A stretch of 64,000 nucleotides of DNA. Origin: an uncultured Candidatus Entotheonella sp. Its GTDB lineage: Bacteria > Tectomicrobia > Entotheonellia > Entotheonellales > Entotheonellaceae. The DNA lies in contig OX639990.1 in the NCBI GenBank assembly GCA_951828535.1, positions 1,661,300 through 1,725,299 on the forward strand. The letters are read 5' to 3'. The stretch's first letter is position 1. Each line of letters opens with the position of its first letter. Made by a program: the position numbers and the translations under genes. The notes below the pieces were generated by a model that saw only the letters and a list, made by a program, of their open reading frames with translations, was not told the origin of the DNA and ran no database searches. Shown here in pieces: positions 35,772 to 44,651 of this stretch.

Positions 35772-36650
35772 GTGATTCTTTCCGCGCCGGCTAAAATCAA
35801 CCTTGGCTTGGCCGTGCGTAGACGCCGGCCCGATGGCTACCACGACATCTCCACTATCTTCCTCAAGATATCCCTCGCCGACAAGCTAGGCATCGACGAC
35901 ACGAACAGCCCGGATATCACCGTTCACTGCGACGACCCCAACATTCCGAACGATTCGCGCAATCTCGTGCACCGAGCGGCCACGGCTCTGCAACCAGCAG
36001 CGTCGGGGCGCGGCGCTCGTTTCAGCCTGCGCAAATCCATTCCCGTTGCCGCCGGTCTCGGTGGCGGCAGCAGCAACGCGGCGACGGCCCTCAGCGGTCT
36101 CAACACCCTCTGGAATCTCCAGTTGGCCCCGGCTGAGCTGGCCCGACACGCTGCCGCAATCGGCGCTGACGTGCCGTTCTTCCTTCTGCCGGACGTGGCG
36201 GCCCTCGGACGCGGCCGGGGCGACGAGGTCGAACCCCTCTCCTGCCCGGCGGTGTTGTCTCTCGTACTCGTCAAGCCACCCGTGACGGTGTCCACCGCCT
36301 GGGCCTACCGTCAACTTGATTTGGCGTTGACAGACAACGCCGACGCGACTACCATTCTCGCTCACCATCTCGAATCGGGTGACATTGAGAGTCTGGGAAA
36401 GGGATGCTTTAACGATTTCGAACCCGTTATGCTGACGCACTTTCCTGTCCTCCGCACCATCAAAAGAGCCTTGACCCAACCAGGCGTGTATGGTGTAAGT
36501 ATGTCGGGGAGTGGGCCAACAATGTACGCATTATGCCGCTCATACGACGTTGCGCAGGAAGTGGCTCAAACGGTACGGAATCAGGGCTGGCAGGTGTGGG
36601 CATGCCAGACATGGCGCAGCGACAGTGCGGGTGATACTGAACAGCATTAG
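35772..36650 (+). CDS. ispE: 4-diphosphocytidyl-2-C-methyl-D-erythritol kinase
   Basis: A 292-residue GHMP kinase of the MEP isoprenoid pathway. It has the N-terminal PAKINLGLAV, the ATP-binding PVAAGLGGGSSNAATAL (about residues 89-105) and the C-terminal SGSGPTMYAL. The start is GTG 35772; there is no better upstream start. The tRNA-Gln gene lies 52 bases after its stop and prs follows, an order shared with several Desulfobacterota. Confidence 0.94.
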   Translation: MILSAPAKINLGLAVRRRRPDGYHDISTIFLKISLADKLGIDDTNSPDITVHCDDPNIPNDSRNLVHRAATALQPAASGRGARFSLRKSIPVAAGLGGGSSNAATALSGLNTLWNLQLAPAELARHAAAIGADVPFFLLPDVAALGRGRGDEVEPLSCPAVLSLVLVKPPVTVSTAWAYRQLDLALTDNADATTILAHHLESGDIESLGKGCFNDFEPVMLTHFPVLRTIKRALTQPGVYGVSMSGSGPTMYALCRSYDVAQEVAQTVRNQGWQVWACQTWRSDSAGDTEQH

Positions 36651-36702
36651 CGTAAAGCGAGAAGGACGGCGCGTTCAGCTTCGCGGCGTGTCTCCTGTCA
36701 AA

Positions 36703-36774
36703 TGGGGCGTCGTCAAGCGGTAAGACACAGGTCTTTGGAACCTGCATTCGGAGGTTCGAATCCTCCCGCCCCAG
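36703..36774 (+). tRNA. tRNA-Gln (anticodon TTG)
   Basis: A 72-base cloverleaf: acceptor TGGGGCG (36703-36709) pairs with CGCCCCA (36767-36773), with discriminator G. The anticodon stem is CAGGT/ACCTG with loop CTTTGGA, giving anticodon TTG (codon CAA). The T-arm is GGAGG-TTCGAAT-CCTCC. The weak U1-A72 pair is a known tRNA-Gln identity mark. No CCA is encoded. It lies between ispE and prs. Confidence 0.97.
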
Positions 36775-36860
36775 TCCGTTTTTCCTTCCTTCCCTGCTTC
36801 CTGAACAACCCATGTTTCCAAGGTAACAGCCCTACGGCTATCTCTTTAAGGTGAAAAGAG

Positions 36861-37805
36861 TTGAAAGATTTGCGGCTTTTCACGGGACGCGCCAATCCGC
36901 GATTGGCCTGTGGAATTTGTGAGTATCTGCAGATCGAGCCCGGTCGCATTGAGGTGTCCGACTTCAGCGACGGCGAAGTCTTCGTGCAAATCCAGGAGAA
37001 CATCCGCGGACAGGACGTTTTCTTGGTGCAGTCGACGTGTCAGCCCGTCAACCAGCACCTCATGGAGTTGCTAATCATGGCTGATGCCTGCCGACGGGCC
37101 TCAGCAGCGCGCATCACGGCCGTTATCCCTTATTTCGGCTACGGACGGCAGGATCGCAAGGACCGCCCACGAGTACCCATCACCGCCAAGCTCGTGGCCG
37201 ACCTGATCGCCGCTGCGGGGGTAAACCGGGTATTGGCGCTTGATCTGCACGCCGGCCAGCTCCAGGGCTACTTCAACATGCCGGTCGACCACCTCTTCGC
37301 CGCCCCCGTCCTCGTCGAACATTTCAAGCAGCAGCAATTCCAGAATTTGACGATCATTGCGCCGGACGCCGGCGGCGTGGAACGCGCCACGGCATTCGCC
37401 AAGCGACTGGACACCTCCCTCGCCATCATCGACAAGCGCCGCGACCGCGACAAAAAGAACATCGCCAAGGTGATGCACATCGTCGGCGAGGTGAAGGACC
37501 GCGACGTGCTGATCGCCGACGACATCGTGGACACGGCAGGAACGCTGGTCGAGGCCACGGCCGCCTTGTTGCGTGCTGGAGCGCGGCGGGTGTTTGCCGG
37601 CGCTGCTCACGCGGTTTTGTCGGGCCCGGCTATGCAACGCCTTGGATCTTCCGGCCTGCAGCAGCTTGCCGTGACGGATACGATTCCACTCGGTGCCAAG
37701 GCCGATAAGGAGGCCCGCGTGCACGTCTTGTCGGTTGCGCCCCTGTTGGGCGAAGCCATTAAACGAATCCATTCGGACGATTCGGTGAGTTCGTTGTTCA
37801 ATTAG
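36861..37805 (+). CDS. prs: Ribose-phosphate pyrophosphokinase (PRPP synthase)
   Basis: A 314-residue enzyme that makes PRPP from ribose-5-phosphate and ATP for nucleotide, His and Trp synthesis. It has the flexible loop GYGRQDRKDRPR (about residues 94-105), LDLHAGQLQGYF and the PRPP loop VLIADDIVDTAGTL (about 216-229). The likely start is TTG 36861 (MKDLRLFTGRANP), with AAGGTG upstream; no ATG fits the conserved N-terminus. It lies downstream of tRNA-Gln and is followed by rplY. Confidence 0.95.
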   Translation: MKDLRLFTGRANPRLACGICEYLQIEPGRIEVSDFSDGEVFVQIQENIRGQDVFLVQSTCQPVNQHLMELLIMADACRRASAARITAVIPYFGYGRQDRKDRPRVPITAKLVADLIAAAGVNRVLALDLHAGQLQGYFNMPVDHLFAAPVLVEHFKQQQFQNLTIIAPDAGGVERATAFAKRLDTSLAIIDKRRDRDKKNIAKVMHIVGEVKDRDVLIADDIVDTAGTLVEATAALLRAGARRVFAGAAHAVLSGPAMQRLGSSGLQQLAVTDTIPLGAKADKEARVHVLSVAPLLGEAIKRIHSDDSVSSLFN

Positions 37806-37883
37806 ATAGATGGATGCCGACGCGGTGCAGGTGCCGGTACATGGGTGGGCGGGACAAAGCTTGCTAGCCAGAGGAGGTTGTGT

Positions 37884-38519
37884 ATGGACAGGGTACGGGT
37901 TACGGCCCACGTACGACAAAGCGCCGGCAAGTCGTCGGCGCGTCAGATTCGGCGCGAAGGGCGCCTGCCGGCTATCATTTACGGCAAGGGCGACAGCGCG
38001 GCGCTGACGATCGAAGCGGACACCCTCGTCGCAATCCGGCGCTCCGCGGGCGGAGGCAACGCCGTCCTCGACATGAATCTTCTCGGCGAGCAAGAGGAGC
38101 AGTGCCACGCCATCCTGCGCGAGGTGCAAATTGATCCCGTCACGCGCGAGCCGTTGCACGTCGACTTTTTTCGCGTTGATCCCAACGAGCCCATTCGCGT
38201 GACGGTCAATGTCGAGATGATCAACGAACTACGGGACGAACTGAAGGCTGCCAACACGATAGCGTCGCTGGTTCTGCGCGAGGTGGAAATCCAGTGTCTG
38301 CCGGGTGATATTCCCGAAAGCATCCGTGTAGACCTCGCCGCCCTGACAAGCAGTCAGTCGTTCCATACCGGCGACCTGGACTTGCCCGAAGGCGTCACCT
38401 TGATCACGGATACCGAAACGGCCGTCGTTACCCTGCATGCAGTCAGCGCGGACCGCGAGGCTCTGGAAGAGAGCGAAACGGGAACACCGGCCGCCGAGGA
38501 AGCGGCTGAAGAACAGTAG
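37884..38519 (+). CDS. rplY: 50S ribosomal protein L25/Ctc, long form
   Basis: A 211-residue two-domain L25: the N-terminal 5S rRNA-binding domain (RQSAGKSSARQIRREGRLPAIIYG; HVDFFRV) and the C-terminal Ctc beta domain (CLPGDIPESIRVDL, LDLPEGV), then an acidic Glu/Ala tail. ATG 37884 has GAGGAGG upstream. It is followed 16 bases later by pth, a very common pairing. Confidence 0.94.
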   Translation: MDRVRVTAHVRQSAGKSSARQIRREGRLPAIIYGKGDSAALTIEADTLVAIRRSAGGGNAVLDMNLLGEQEEQCHAILREVQIDPVTREPLHVDFFRVDPNEPIRVTVNVEMINELRDELKAANTIASLVLREVEIQCLPGDIPESIRVDLAALTSSQSFHTGDLDLPEGVTLITDTETAVVTLHAVSADREALEESETGTPAAEEAAEEQ

Positions 38520-38535
38520 GGATTGCCTCGTACAC

Positions 38536-39099
38536 GTGGACGTGATCGTCGGCTTGGGGAACCCCGGACAGCGCTACCGGCGCCACCGGCACAACATCGG
38601 TTATGACGTCATCGACGCCCTTGCCGGCCGTCATGGCATTCCAGTACGGCGCCAGGAATTCGAGGCGGTCTGCGGCGCGGGCCGGGTCGGCGCTCATGCG
38701 GTCTTGTTGGCCAAGCCGCAGACCTTTATGAACGCCAGCGGCGAAGCGGTCGTTCCGCTGGTGCGCCGCTACCTGCGGCGCCACGAGTTGCTCGTCGTTG
38801 TTCACGACGACATTGATCTGCCATTAGGCAAATTGCGCCTCAAGGAACAAGGCGGCGATGCCGGACACCGGGGCATTCGCTCCATTACCCAATGCCTGCA
38901 GAGCGACAAGTATCTGCGCCTGCGACTGGGTATCGGGCGGCCACCCCGGCAGGAGGACGTCATCGACTACGTGTTGTCTCCGTTTTCCTCGGAGGAAGCA
39001 GACGCTCGTCAGGTGATGATTGACGAGGCGGTAGAAAAGCTGGAAGATCTTCTCAACCGGACAGAGACGCTCATGGGAGGGAATACCACGACAACGTAG
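38536..39099 (+). CDS. pth: Peptidyl-tRNA hydrolase
   Basis: A 187-residue esterase that frees tRNA from dropped-off peptidyl-tRNA. It has the N-terminal GLGNPGQRYRRHRHNIGYDVID (split here as GLGNPGQRY and catalytic His in HNIGYDV), KPQTFMNASGEAV, and HDDIDLPLGKLRL with the catalytic Asp. The start is GTG 38536, which gives the canonical short N-terminus MDVIVGLGNPG; the frame is open further upstream into rplY. It precedes rpsF. Confidence 0.94.
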   Translation: MDVIVGLGNPGQRYRRHRHNIGYDVIDALAGRHGIPVRRQEFEAVCGAGRVGAHAVLLAKPQTFMNASGEAVVPLVRRYLRRHELLVVVHDDIDLPLGKLRLKEQGGDAGHRGIRSITQCLQSDKYLRLRLGIGRPPRQEDVIDYVLSPFSSEEADARQVMIDEAVEKLEDLLNRTETLMGGNTTTT

Positions 39100-39160
39100 G
39101 CCCCCACAAAGGGTCCACTCCTTGCTCGCCACGGCGGGCTACAAGCCACAAGGAGATTTG

Positions 39161-39733
39161 ATGAACGCACGAACTACGCTTTACGAGACGATCTTTGTTC
39201 TGCACCCCGAACTAACGGAGGAGGAAGCGGAAGAGGCCGTCCAGAGCCTCAATAAGATCCTCGAAGACAGGGGATCGGAGACGATCCGCATCGAACGCGG
39301 CGGCAAGCGTCGCCTCGCCTACCCTATCCGCAAGCAGCGCTACGGTTATTACAACCTCATCCATTTCCGCGCCCTTCCCGACGCACTCCTCGAACTGGAG
39401 CGTGTCTACCGCCTGAATGACCGCGTCTTGCGGTACATTTCCGTACGCTACGACAAAGAAGAACAGATGACCGGCTTCACCCGCCTTCCCGACGACGATG
39501 GTCGGGAAGATCGGCGACGCATGGGGCGGCGCGCGGATTCGTACCGCGGTACTCTTGATGACCGCCGCGCGGCCCAAGACGATGAGCCGACCCCTAACAT
39601 CGAAGCGGGGGCAGACGAGGAGCCGGAGACGCCCAACGTGACGGCGGCGGGAGATGAAGAGCCGGAAACCAGCCTGGAAGCGGCTGAGGATGCGGTGGCG
39701 GATGACGAAGAGGTCGAGGAAGCAACCGGCTAG
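39161..39733 (+). CDS. rpsF: 30S ribosomal protein S6 with long acidic tail
   Basis: A 190-residue S6. Residues 1-105 are the standard fold (LYETIFVLHPELTEEEAEE, GGKRRLAYPIRKQRYGYY, DRVLRYISVRYDKEE). Residues 106-190 form an Arg/Asp then strongly acidic, repeat-like tail (DEEPETPN and DEEPETS) that nearly doubles the usual length. S6 pairs with S18 in the platform of the small subunit. ATG 39161 has AAGGAG upstream. It heads the rpsF-ssb-rpsR-DUF2232-rplI block. Confidence 0.94.
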   Translation: MNARTTLYETIFVLHPELTEEEAEEAVQSLNKILEDRGSETIRIERGGKRRLAYPIRKQRYGYYNLIHFRALPDALLELERVYRLNDRVLRYISVRYDKEEQMTGFTRLPDDDGREDRRRMGRRADSYRGTLDDRRAAQDDEPTPNIEAGADEEPETPNVTAAGDEEPETSLEAAEDAVADDEEVEEATG

Positions 39734-39777
39734 GCCAACCCTGGATCAGGTCCGGGGTAAGCTATGGAGGCAGAGAC

Positions 39778-40203
39778 ATGGCGAGCTTCAATAAAGTCAT
39801 CCTGCTGGGGAATCTCACCCGGGATCCCGAAATGCGCTACACCCCAAGCGGCACTCCAGTCGCCTCCTTTGGTATGGCGGTCAATCGGCGTTATCGCCAG
39901 GGCGACGAACAAAAGGAAGAGGTGTGTTTCGTTGATATCAGCACCTTCGCGAGATCGGCGGAGATCGTCGGGCAGTACCTCAGCAAAGGCAGTCCGGTAT
40001 TGATCGAAGGTCGTTTACAGTTTCGCAGTTGGGAAGACCAGAACGGGCAACGACGCAGCAAGCTCGACGTCGTCGCCGAACGGGTCAATCTCATGCCGCG
40101 CGCCAGCCAGGACGGTGGCAGTCGTCAGAGTGCGGGTGGCGCACCACCTCCATACCGGGATGACGACATCCCACCGCCGCAGGACGACGACATTCCATTC
40201 TGA
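39778..40203 (+). CDS. ssb: Single-stranded DNA-binding protein
   Basis: A 141-residue SSB. The OB fold ([55 protein letters not shown]) is followed by a disordered linker with two DDDIPPP/F-like repeats and the DDDIPF tip that binds partner proteins. ATG 39778 follows GGAGG. It sits between rpsF and rpsR as in many bacteria. Confidence 0.96.
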   Translation: MASFNKVILLGNLTRDPEMRYTPSGTPVASFGMAVNRRYRQGDEQKEEVCFVDISTFARSAEIVGQYLSKGSPVLIEGRLQFRSWEDQNGQRRSKLDVVAERVNLMPRASQDGGSRQSAGGAPPPYRDDDIPPPQDDDIPF

Positions 40204-40255
40204 GGTTCAGGAAGTACTGGCCTTTTGGGGCCACCCCCTACGAGAGAGGGCAAGC

Positions 40256-40516
40256 ATGGCAGTCAACACTTCGAGAAAGAAAGCGACGGCACGCAAGCGG
40301 CGGCGTTTCCTGCGCAAAAAAATATGCCGTTTCTGCGCCGACAAGGTAACGTTCATCGATTACAAGGACATACGGCGGCTGCGCAACTTGGTGACCGAGC
40401 GAGGCAAAATCATCCCGCGGCGCATTTCCGGCAACTGCGCGGGACATCAACGCCAGCTCACGGTAGCAATCAAGCGTTCACGCCATATTGCCCTGATCCC
40501 CTTTACAGCCGAATAA
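40256..40516 (+). CDS. rpsR: 30S ribosomal protein S18
   Basis: An 86-residue basic protein with the S18 core [44 protein letters not shown] and [15 protein letters not shown] 40256 has GAGAGGG upstream; the frame is open from 40115 inside ssb but that is overlap. The conserved Cys residues (CRFC, C) suggest the zinc-binding C+ form. Confidence 0.96.
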   Translation: MAVNTSRKKATARKRRRFLRKKICRFCADKVTFIDYKDIRRLRNLVTERGKIIPRRISGNCAGHQRQLTVAIKRSRHIALIPFTAE

Positions 40517-40605
40517 TCCGCCGCGCACACGCGGGACATCCTGGTGACGCGGCGTTCAGGTAGGAAAGGAAGGCGCCCACAGCGAGCGCCGGCGAGCGTA
40601 TTCAG

Positions 40606-41568
40606 ATGGATACAAGGGAGCCTCAGCGAGTTTTCCGCAACACGGAGTTGCCAGTGCTGGCCGGGCTGTCTCTGGTCCTGGTCTTGCTCCCGGCATTTGC
40701 GCCGCTTGAATGGTTGTTTCCGACCCTGTTAGGCCCGTTCCCCATCACCATTCTGGCGGTGAAGTATCCGTGGCGTCACGTGCTGTGGCTCATCGGTCTG
40801 CAGGCGGGCGTTCTGCTCGTCATCACGGCGCTGCCAAGCCTGTTGCTCTTGGCACAGTACAGCGTGGTAGGGCTGACGCTCGGCGCGGCCATGCGGATGG
40901 GCTACACGGCTTCGCGCACCATTTCCTGGAGCGTCGCCCTGCCAATTGGCATTGGCACCGTGGTGCTGCTGTTCGTAAGCGCCATGGCCCAGCAAACGCC
41001 GCACGCCTATCTGATCCACATGTTGGAACAAATGGCGGACGGGCTGTACGAGCAGTTGCGGCAGATGGAGGGCCTGCGGAACGAGGAGACCATGGCCGCC
41101 GCGCTCGAAGCGTTCCCGCGCACCATGGCTGCCGTGCTGCCTGCCGTGTGCGCGGTCAACTTCCTCTTTCCTAACGTGCTGAACTATCTCCTCGCACGGC
41201 GCTACTTGCAGCACCAAGAGCCGCCGATACCCTTCGCACCGGCGGACATCGCCGATTGGCGCGCAACGGATTACCTGGTATGGGCATTTCTGGCCAGCGG
41301 CGCCGCCCTGTTCCTGCCGGCGCCAGTGCTCAACTACATCGGCCTGAACGTTTTTCTCGTCACCCTGGCGCTTTATTTCATACAAGGTCTGGCCATTTTG
41401 GTTTACTGGGGTCGCCGCCTGCCGCTCCCTTCTGCGGCGTGCTGGCTGCTGGCCATTCTGGCTTTCCTACTGGCGGCCCCGTTTTGCATGCTGGCGTGCA
41501 CCGCTGCGGGCTTGTTCGATCTGTGGGTCGATTTCCGGCGCCAACGCCGTCAACTACCGGAACACTGA
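40606..41568 (+). CDS. DUF2232-type polytopic membrane protein
   Basis: A 320-residue inner-membrane protein with about eight hydrophobic segments (for example LAGLSLVLVLLPAFAPLEWL, LIGLQAGVLLVITAL, FLLAAPFCMLACTAAGLF) and a helical loop around residues 130-170. Position between rpsR and rplI, and the overall layout, match DUF2232/YybS-like proteins found at this spot in Firmicutes and Desulfobacterota. Function is unknown. ATG 40606 lacks a strong Shine-Dalgarno site. Confidence 0.75.
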   Translation: MDTREPQRVFRNTELPVLAGLSLVLVLLPAFAPLEWLFPTLLGPFPITILAVKYPWRHVLWLIGLQAGVLLVITALPSLLLLAQYSVVGLTLGAAMRMGYTASRTISWSVALPIGIGTVVLLFVSAMAQQTPHAYLIHMLEQMADGLYEQLRQMEGLRNEETMAAALEAFPRTMAAVLPAVCAVNFLFPNVLNYLLARRYLQHQEPPIPFAPADIADWRATDYLVWAFLASGAALFLPAPVLNYIGLNVFLVTLALYFIQGLAILVYWGRRLPLPSAACWLLAILAFLLAAPFCMLACTAAGLFDLWVDFRRQRRQLPEH

Positions 41569-41601
41569 CCCTGACAGTCCGGCAGACAACGATTCGACTG
41601 T

Positions 41602-41610
41602 TGCTATAAT
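41602..41610 (+). promoter_or_regulatory. Extended -10 promoter element before rplI
   Basis: TGCTATAAT is an extended -10 (TGn plus perfect TATAAT), 34 bases before the rplI start. Such promoters need no strong -35, and none is seen. It could drive rplI-dnaB-alr-tgt separately from the upstream ribosomal block. Confidence 0.55.
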
Positions 41611-41643
41611 GTCCGAATCCCTGAATCGTGAGGAGGCAACATC

Positions 41644-42090
41644 ATGAAAGTCATTCTGATGCATGAAGTGGAACATCTGGGCGAGATCGGCGATGTCGTC
41701 GAGGTGGCCGAAGGCTACGGCCGCAACTATCTCCTGCCGCGCGGCCTGGCCATCGCGGCCACGGCCAGAAATGCACGCCAACTGGCCCATGAACAGCATC
41801 TGCGCGAAAACCGCATCGCCCGTGTCCGGCTGGAAGCGTCCACGCTGGCCGAAAAATTGCAAGCCTTGCAATTCAGCTTCACCCGCAAGGCCGGCGAGGA
41901 GGGCAAGTTGTTCGGCTCAGTGACGACGATGGATATCGCCGAGCAACTCAAGGAAGCCGGCTTCACGATTGATCGCCGCAACATTGAACTCGACCAGCCG
42001 TTGAAGAGCCTCGGCGAATTCGCCGTACCCGTTCGTCTGCCGGCGTCGGTGTCAGCTGACCTGAAGGTAACCGTCGTTGCAGAAGCGTGA
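41644..42090 (+). CDS. rplI: 50S ribosomal protein L9
   Basis: A 148-residue L9: N-terminal rRNA-binding domain with the signature GEIGDVVEVAEGYGRNYLLP, a long connecting helix, and a C-terminal domain with GKLFGSVTTMDIAEQL. ATG 41644 has GAGGAGG upstream. dnaB begins 11 bases after its stop. Confidence 0.97.
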   Translation: MKVILMHEVEHLGEIGDVVEVAEGYGRNYLLPRGLAIAATARNARQLAHEQHLRENRIARVRLEASTLAEKLQALQFSFTRKAGEEGKLFGSVTTMDIAEQLKEAGFTIDRRNIELDQPLKSLGEFAVPVRLPASVSADLKVTVVAEA

Positions 42091-42101
42091 GGCGTGCCGT
42101 C

Positions 42102-43457
42102 ATGGACAACGGACAGTCCATCGCTCTCCAAAAACTGCCGCCCCAGAATGTGGAGATGGAACAGAGCATTCTGGGCGCGATCCTGCAAAATAACGACGCG
42201 ATCGTCCGGCTTGCGGACACGCTGCAGGAAGAGGACTTCTACCACGACGCCCACCGCTGGTTGTTCCGCGCCATGCTCGACCTCTTCCAGGAAAATGTTC
42301 CCATTGACGTTCTCACCGTCAACGAGTGGCTGAAAAAGAAAAACCGCCTCGACGCGATCGGTGGCCCCGCCTACTTGGCGGAACTCGTCGAATTGGTGCC
42401 GACCGCTGCACACATCGATTACCACGCCCGCGTGGTGCGGGAAAAGAGCATCCTGCGCGCCCTCATCCGCACGGCCACCACCATCGTGGCGGACAGCTAC
42501 GAGGCGGACGAGGACGTGGCCGCGCTGCTCGATCGCGCCGAACGGTCGATCCTCGAAATCAGCCAAGGCAAGGCCACCTCCGGCTTCGTTGATCTCCAGA
42601 GTGTCCTGAAAGACAGCTTCCGTCAGTTGGAAAGCCTGTCAGCGCGTAAGGAACCGATTACCGGCCTGCCCACCGGTTTCAGCGATCTCGACCGGCAGAC
42701 AGCCGGTCTGCAGTCCTCCGACCTGATCATCATCGCCGGACGGCCCAGCATGGGCAAAACCACCCTGGCCCTGAACATCGCCGCCCATGCGGGCATGCGG
42801 ACGGGCAAACCAATCGCCGTTTTCAGCCTCGAAATGTCGAAAGAGCAACTGGCCCTGCGCATGTTGTGCGCCGAGGCGAAGGTCGATTCCGCCAAGCTGC
42901 GCACCGGGTTTTTGGCCGGCAGCGATTGGAGCCTGCTGACCACAGCGGCCGGAGACCTCTCCGGCCAAGCCAACATCTACATCGACGACACGCCCATGCA
43001 AACGGCGCTCGACATCCGCGCCAAGGCCCGCCGACTGCGCAGCGAGCAAGGCGACCTCGGACTCGTCATCATTGATTATCTGCAACTCATGCAGGGCCGT
43101 GCGCGCGCTGAAAACCGCCAGCAGGAAATCTCCGATATCACCCGCGCCCTCAAAGCACTGGCCCGCGAGCTCTATGTGCCCGTGGTCGCCCTGTCTCAGC
43201 TCAGCCGCGCCGTGGAACAGAGGAGGCCTCCCAAACCGCAGTTGTCCGATCTGCGCGAGTCCGGCGCCATCGAGCAGGACGCCGACGTGGTGGCGATGCT
43301 GTATCGAGACGAGGTCTACAACGAAGACAGCGACGAACCCGGCGTGGCGGAGGTCAACATCGCCAAGCACCGCAACGGGCCGACCGGAACGCTGCGCCTG
43401 GCGTTTCGCGGCGAGTTCACGCGCTTCGATAATCTCGCCCGGCAGGGCGACTATTAA
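42102..43457 (+). CDS. dnaB: Replicative DNA helicase
   Basis: A 451-residue hexameric helicase. The N-terminal domain (PPQNVEMEQSILGAILQNN) is followed by the RecA-like core: Walker A GRPSMGKTTLAL (about residues 213-224), Walker B LVIIDYLQLMQG, ALSQLSRAVEQR and SDLRESGAIEQDADVV. No intein interrupts the core. ATG 42102 is preferred to GTG 42087. alr starts one base after its stop. A DciA-like loader candidate is encoded 9 kb upstream. Confidence 0.97.
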   Translation: MDNGQSIALQKLPPQNVEMEQSILGAILQNNDAIVRLADTLQEEDFYHDAHRWLFRAMLDLFQENVPIDVLTVNEWLKKKNRLDAIGGPAYLAELVELVPTAAHIDYHARVVREKSILRALIRTATTIVADSYEADEDVAALLDRAERSILEISQGKATSGFVDLQSVLKDSFRQLESLSARKEPITGLPTGFSDLDRQTAGLQSSDLIIIAGRPSMGKTTLALNIAAHAGMRTGKPIAVFSLEMSKEQLALRMLCAEAKVDSAKLRTGFLAGSDWSLLTTAAGDLSGQANIYIDDTPMQTALDIRAKARRLRSEQGDLGLVIIDYLQLMQGRARAENRQQEISDITRALKALARELYVPVVALSQLSRAVEQRRPPKPQLSDLRESGAIEQDADVVAMLYRDEVYNEDSDEPGVAEVNIAKHRNGPTGTLRLAFRGEFTRFDNLARQGDY

Positions 43458-43458
43458 C

Positions 43459-44649
43459 GTGACGGGTGAAGCGTGGATAGGGGATAGCGGCGACTCCCTG
43501 GCCACAACGTCCTCTCTATCGGCGGGCGCGCCCCCGGCGGTGGCCGAGATCGACGTCGATGCCTTTGCCCACAATCTCCGCGTCGTTCGGGACTGCTTGC
43601 GGCCTGATTGCGAGATCATGGCCGTGGTCAAGGCCGACGCCTACGGACATGGCGCCGTTGTCTTGGCCGAAGCCGCCTTGGCGAGCGGCACCACGTGGCT
43701 CGGGGTGGCCCGCTGCCTGGAGGGCGCCGCGCTGCGCCAGCAGGGCATCCGGGCGCCGATCCTGGTGCTGGGGCCAACTTGGCCGGAGGAACTCGACGCC
43801 CTCGTTCACCACCGCCTGACGCCCACCGTCGGACGCTGCGAGGACGCCGACCGGCTGAACCGTGAGGCCGCCCGCCGCCGACTCACCTATCCCATGCACC
43901 TGAAGGTCGATACGAGCATGAGCCGTTACGGCCTGCTGCCGCGGGACTGCGCGGCCTTCCTGGATAAGCTCGGCGAGTGGTCGCATCTCCGCCTGCAAGG
44001 CGTGATGACGCACCTGGCTACTGCCGACGCGCCTGACGACGGCAGCGGCACGCGGCGTCACCTCGACGACTTTCGCGGTGTGCTGCGGGCGGCCGCAGAC
44101 CAGGGTATCCAGCCGCGCTACGTTCACGCCGCCGGCAGCGCCGGGATATTCCGGTACCCCGAGAGCCACGGGAACCTCGTGCGTCCGGGCATTTCCCTGT
44201 ACGGGTCGCACCCCTTCCCCTCTCGTCGAGCCGGCGAGTTGCGCCCGGTCATGCGCTGGACGACCCGCCTGATTCGCATCCAGGCCGTGCCGGCGGGTAC
44301 CGGCGTGAGTTACGGCCACACCTTCGTCACGCGGCGCCCGAGTCGCCTCGGCACGCTGCCGGTGGGCTATGCCGACGGGTTGGACCGCGGCTTGTCGAAC
44401 CGCGGCGAGGTGCTGATTCGCGGCCGGCGGGCGCCCATGGTGGGCCGCGTCTGCATGGGCCTGTGCGTGATCGACCTCACGGACGTACCGCAGGCGAAGG
44501 TGGGAGACGAGGTGGTTCTGATCGGCGCTCAGGGGCAGGACCGCCTGACGGTGGACGACATGGCGGAACGATGCGGTCGCATCCCCTATGAAGTGCTGTG
44601 CGCCGTCGGCCAGCAGGTCCCGAGACGCTACGTCGGATCGGAGACCTGA
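43459..44649 (+). CDS. alr: Alanine racemase
   Basis: A PLP enzyme interconverting L- and D-alanine for peptidoglycan. It has AEIDVDAFAHNL, the Schiff-base Lys58 in AVVKADAYGHG, MHLKVDTSMSRYG, VRPGISLYG, the catalytic Tyr in GVSYGHTF, and MVGRVCMGLCVIDL (VCMDxxxxD type with Gly for Asp). The start GTG 43459, one base after dnaB, gives 396 residues with about 27 extra at the N-terminus; GTG 43540 (AEIDVD directly) would be shorter than usual, so the true start is uncertain. tgt follows after 2 bases. Confidence 0.9.
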   Translation: MTGEAWIGDSGDSLATTSSLSAGAPPAVAEIDVDAFAHNLRVVRDCLRPDCEIMAVVKADAYGHGAVVLAEAALASGTTWLGVARCLEGAALRQQGIRAPILVLGPTWPEELDALVHHRLTPTVGRCEDADRLNREAARRRLTYPMHLKVDTSMSRYGLLPRDCAAFLDKLGEWSHLRLQGVMTHLATADAPDDGSGTRRHLDDFRGVLRAAADQGIQPRYVHAAGSAGIFRYPESHGNLVRPGISLYGSHPFPSRRAGELRPVMRWTTRLIRIQAVPAGTGVSYGHTFVTRRPSRLGTLPVGYADGLDRGLSNRGEVLIRGRRAPMVGRVCMGLCVIDLTDVPQAKVGDEVVLIGAQGQDRLTVDDMAERCGRIPYEVLCAVGQQVPRRYVGSET

Positions 44650-44651
44650 CC

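Noticed and set aside
43072-43458. Long upstream extension of the alanine racemase frame into dnaB
   Set aside because: The extension overlaps the conserved DnaB C-terminus in another frame; alr starts are limited to 43459 or 43540.
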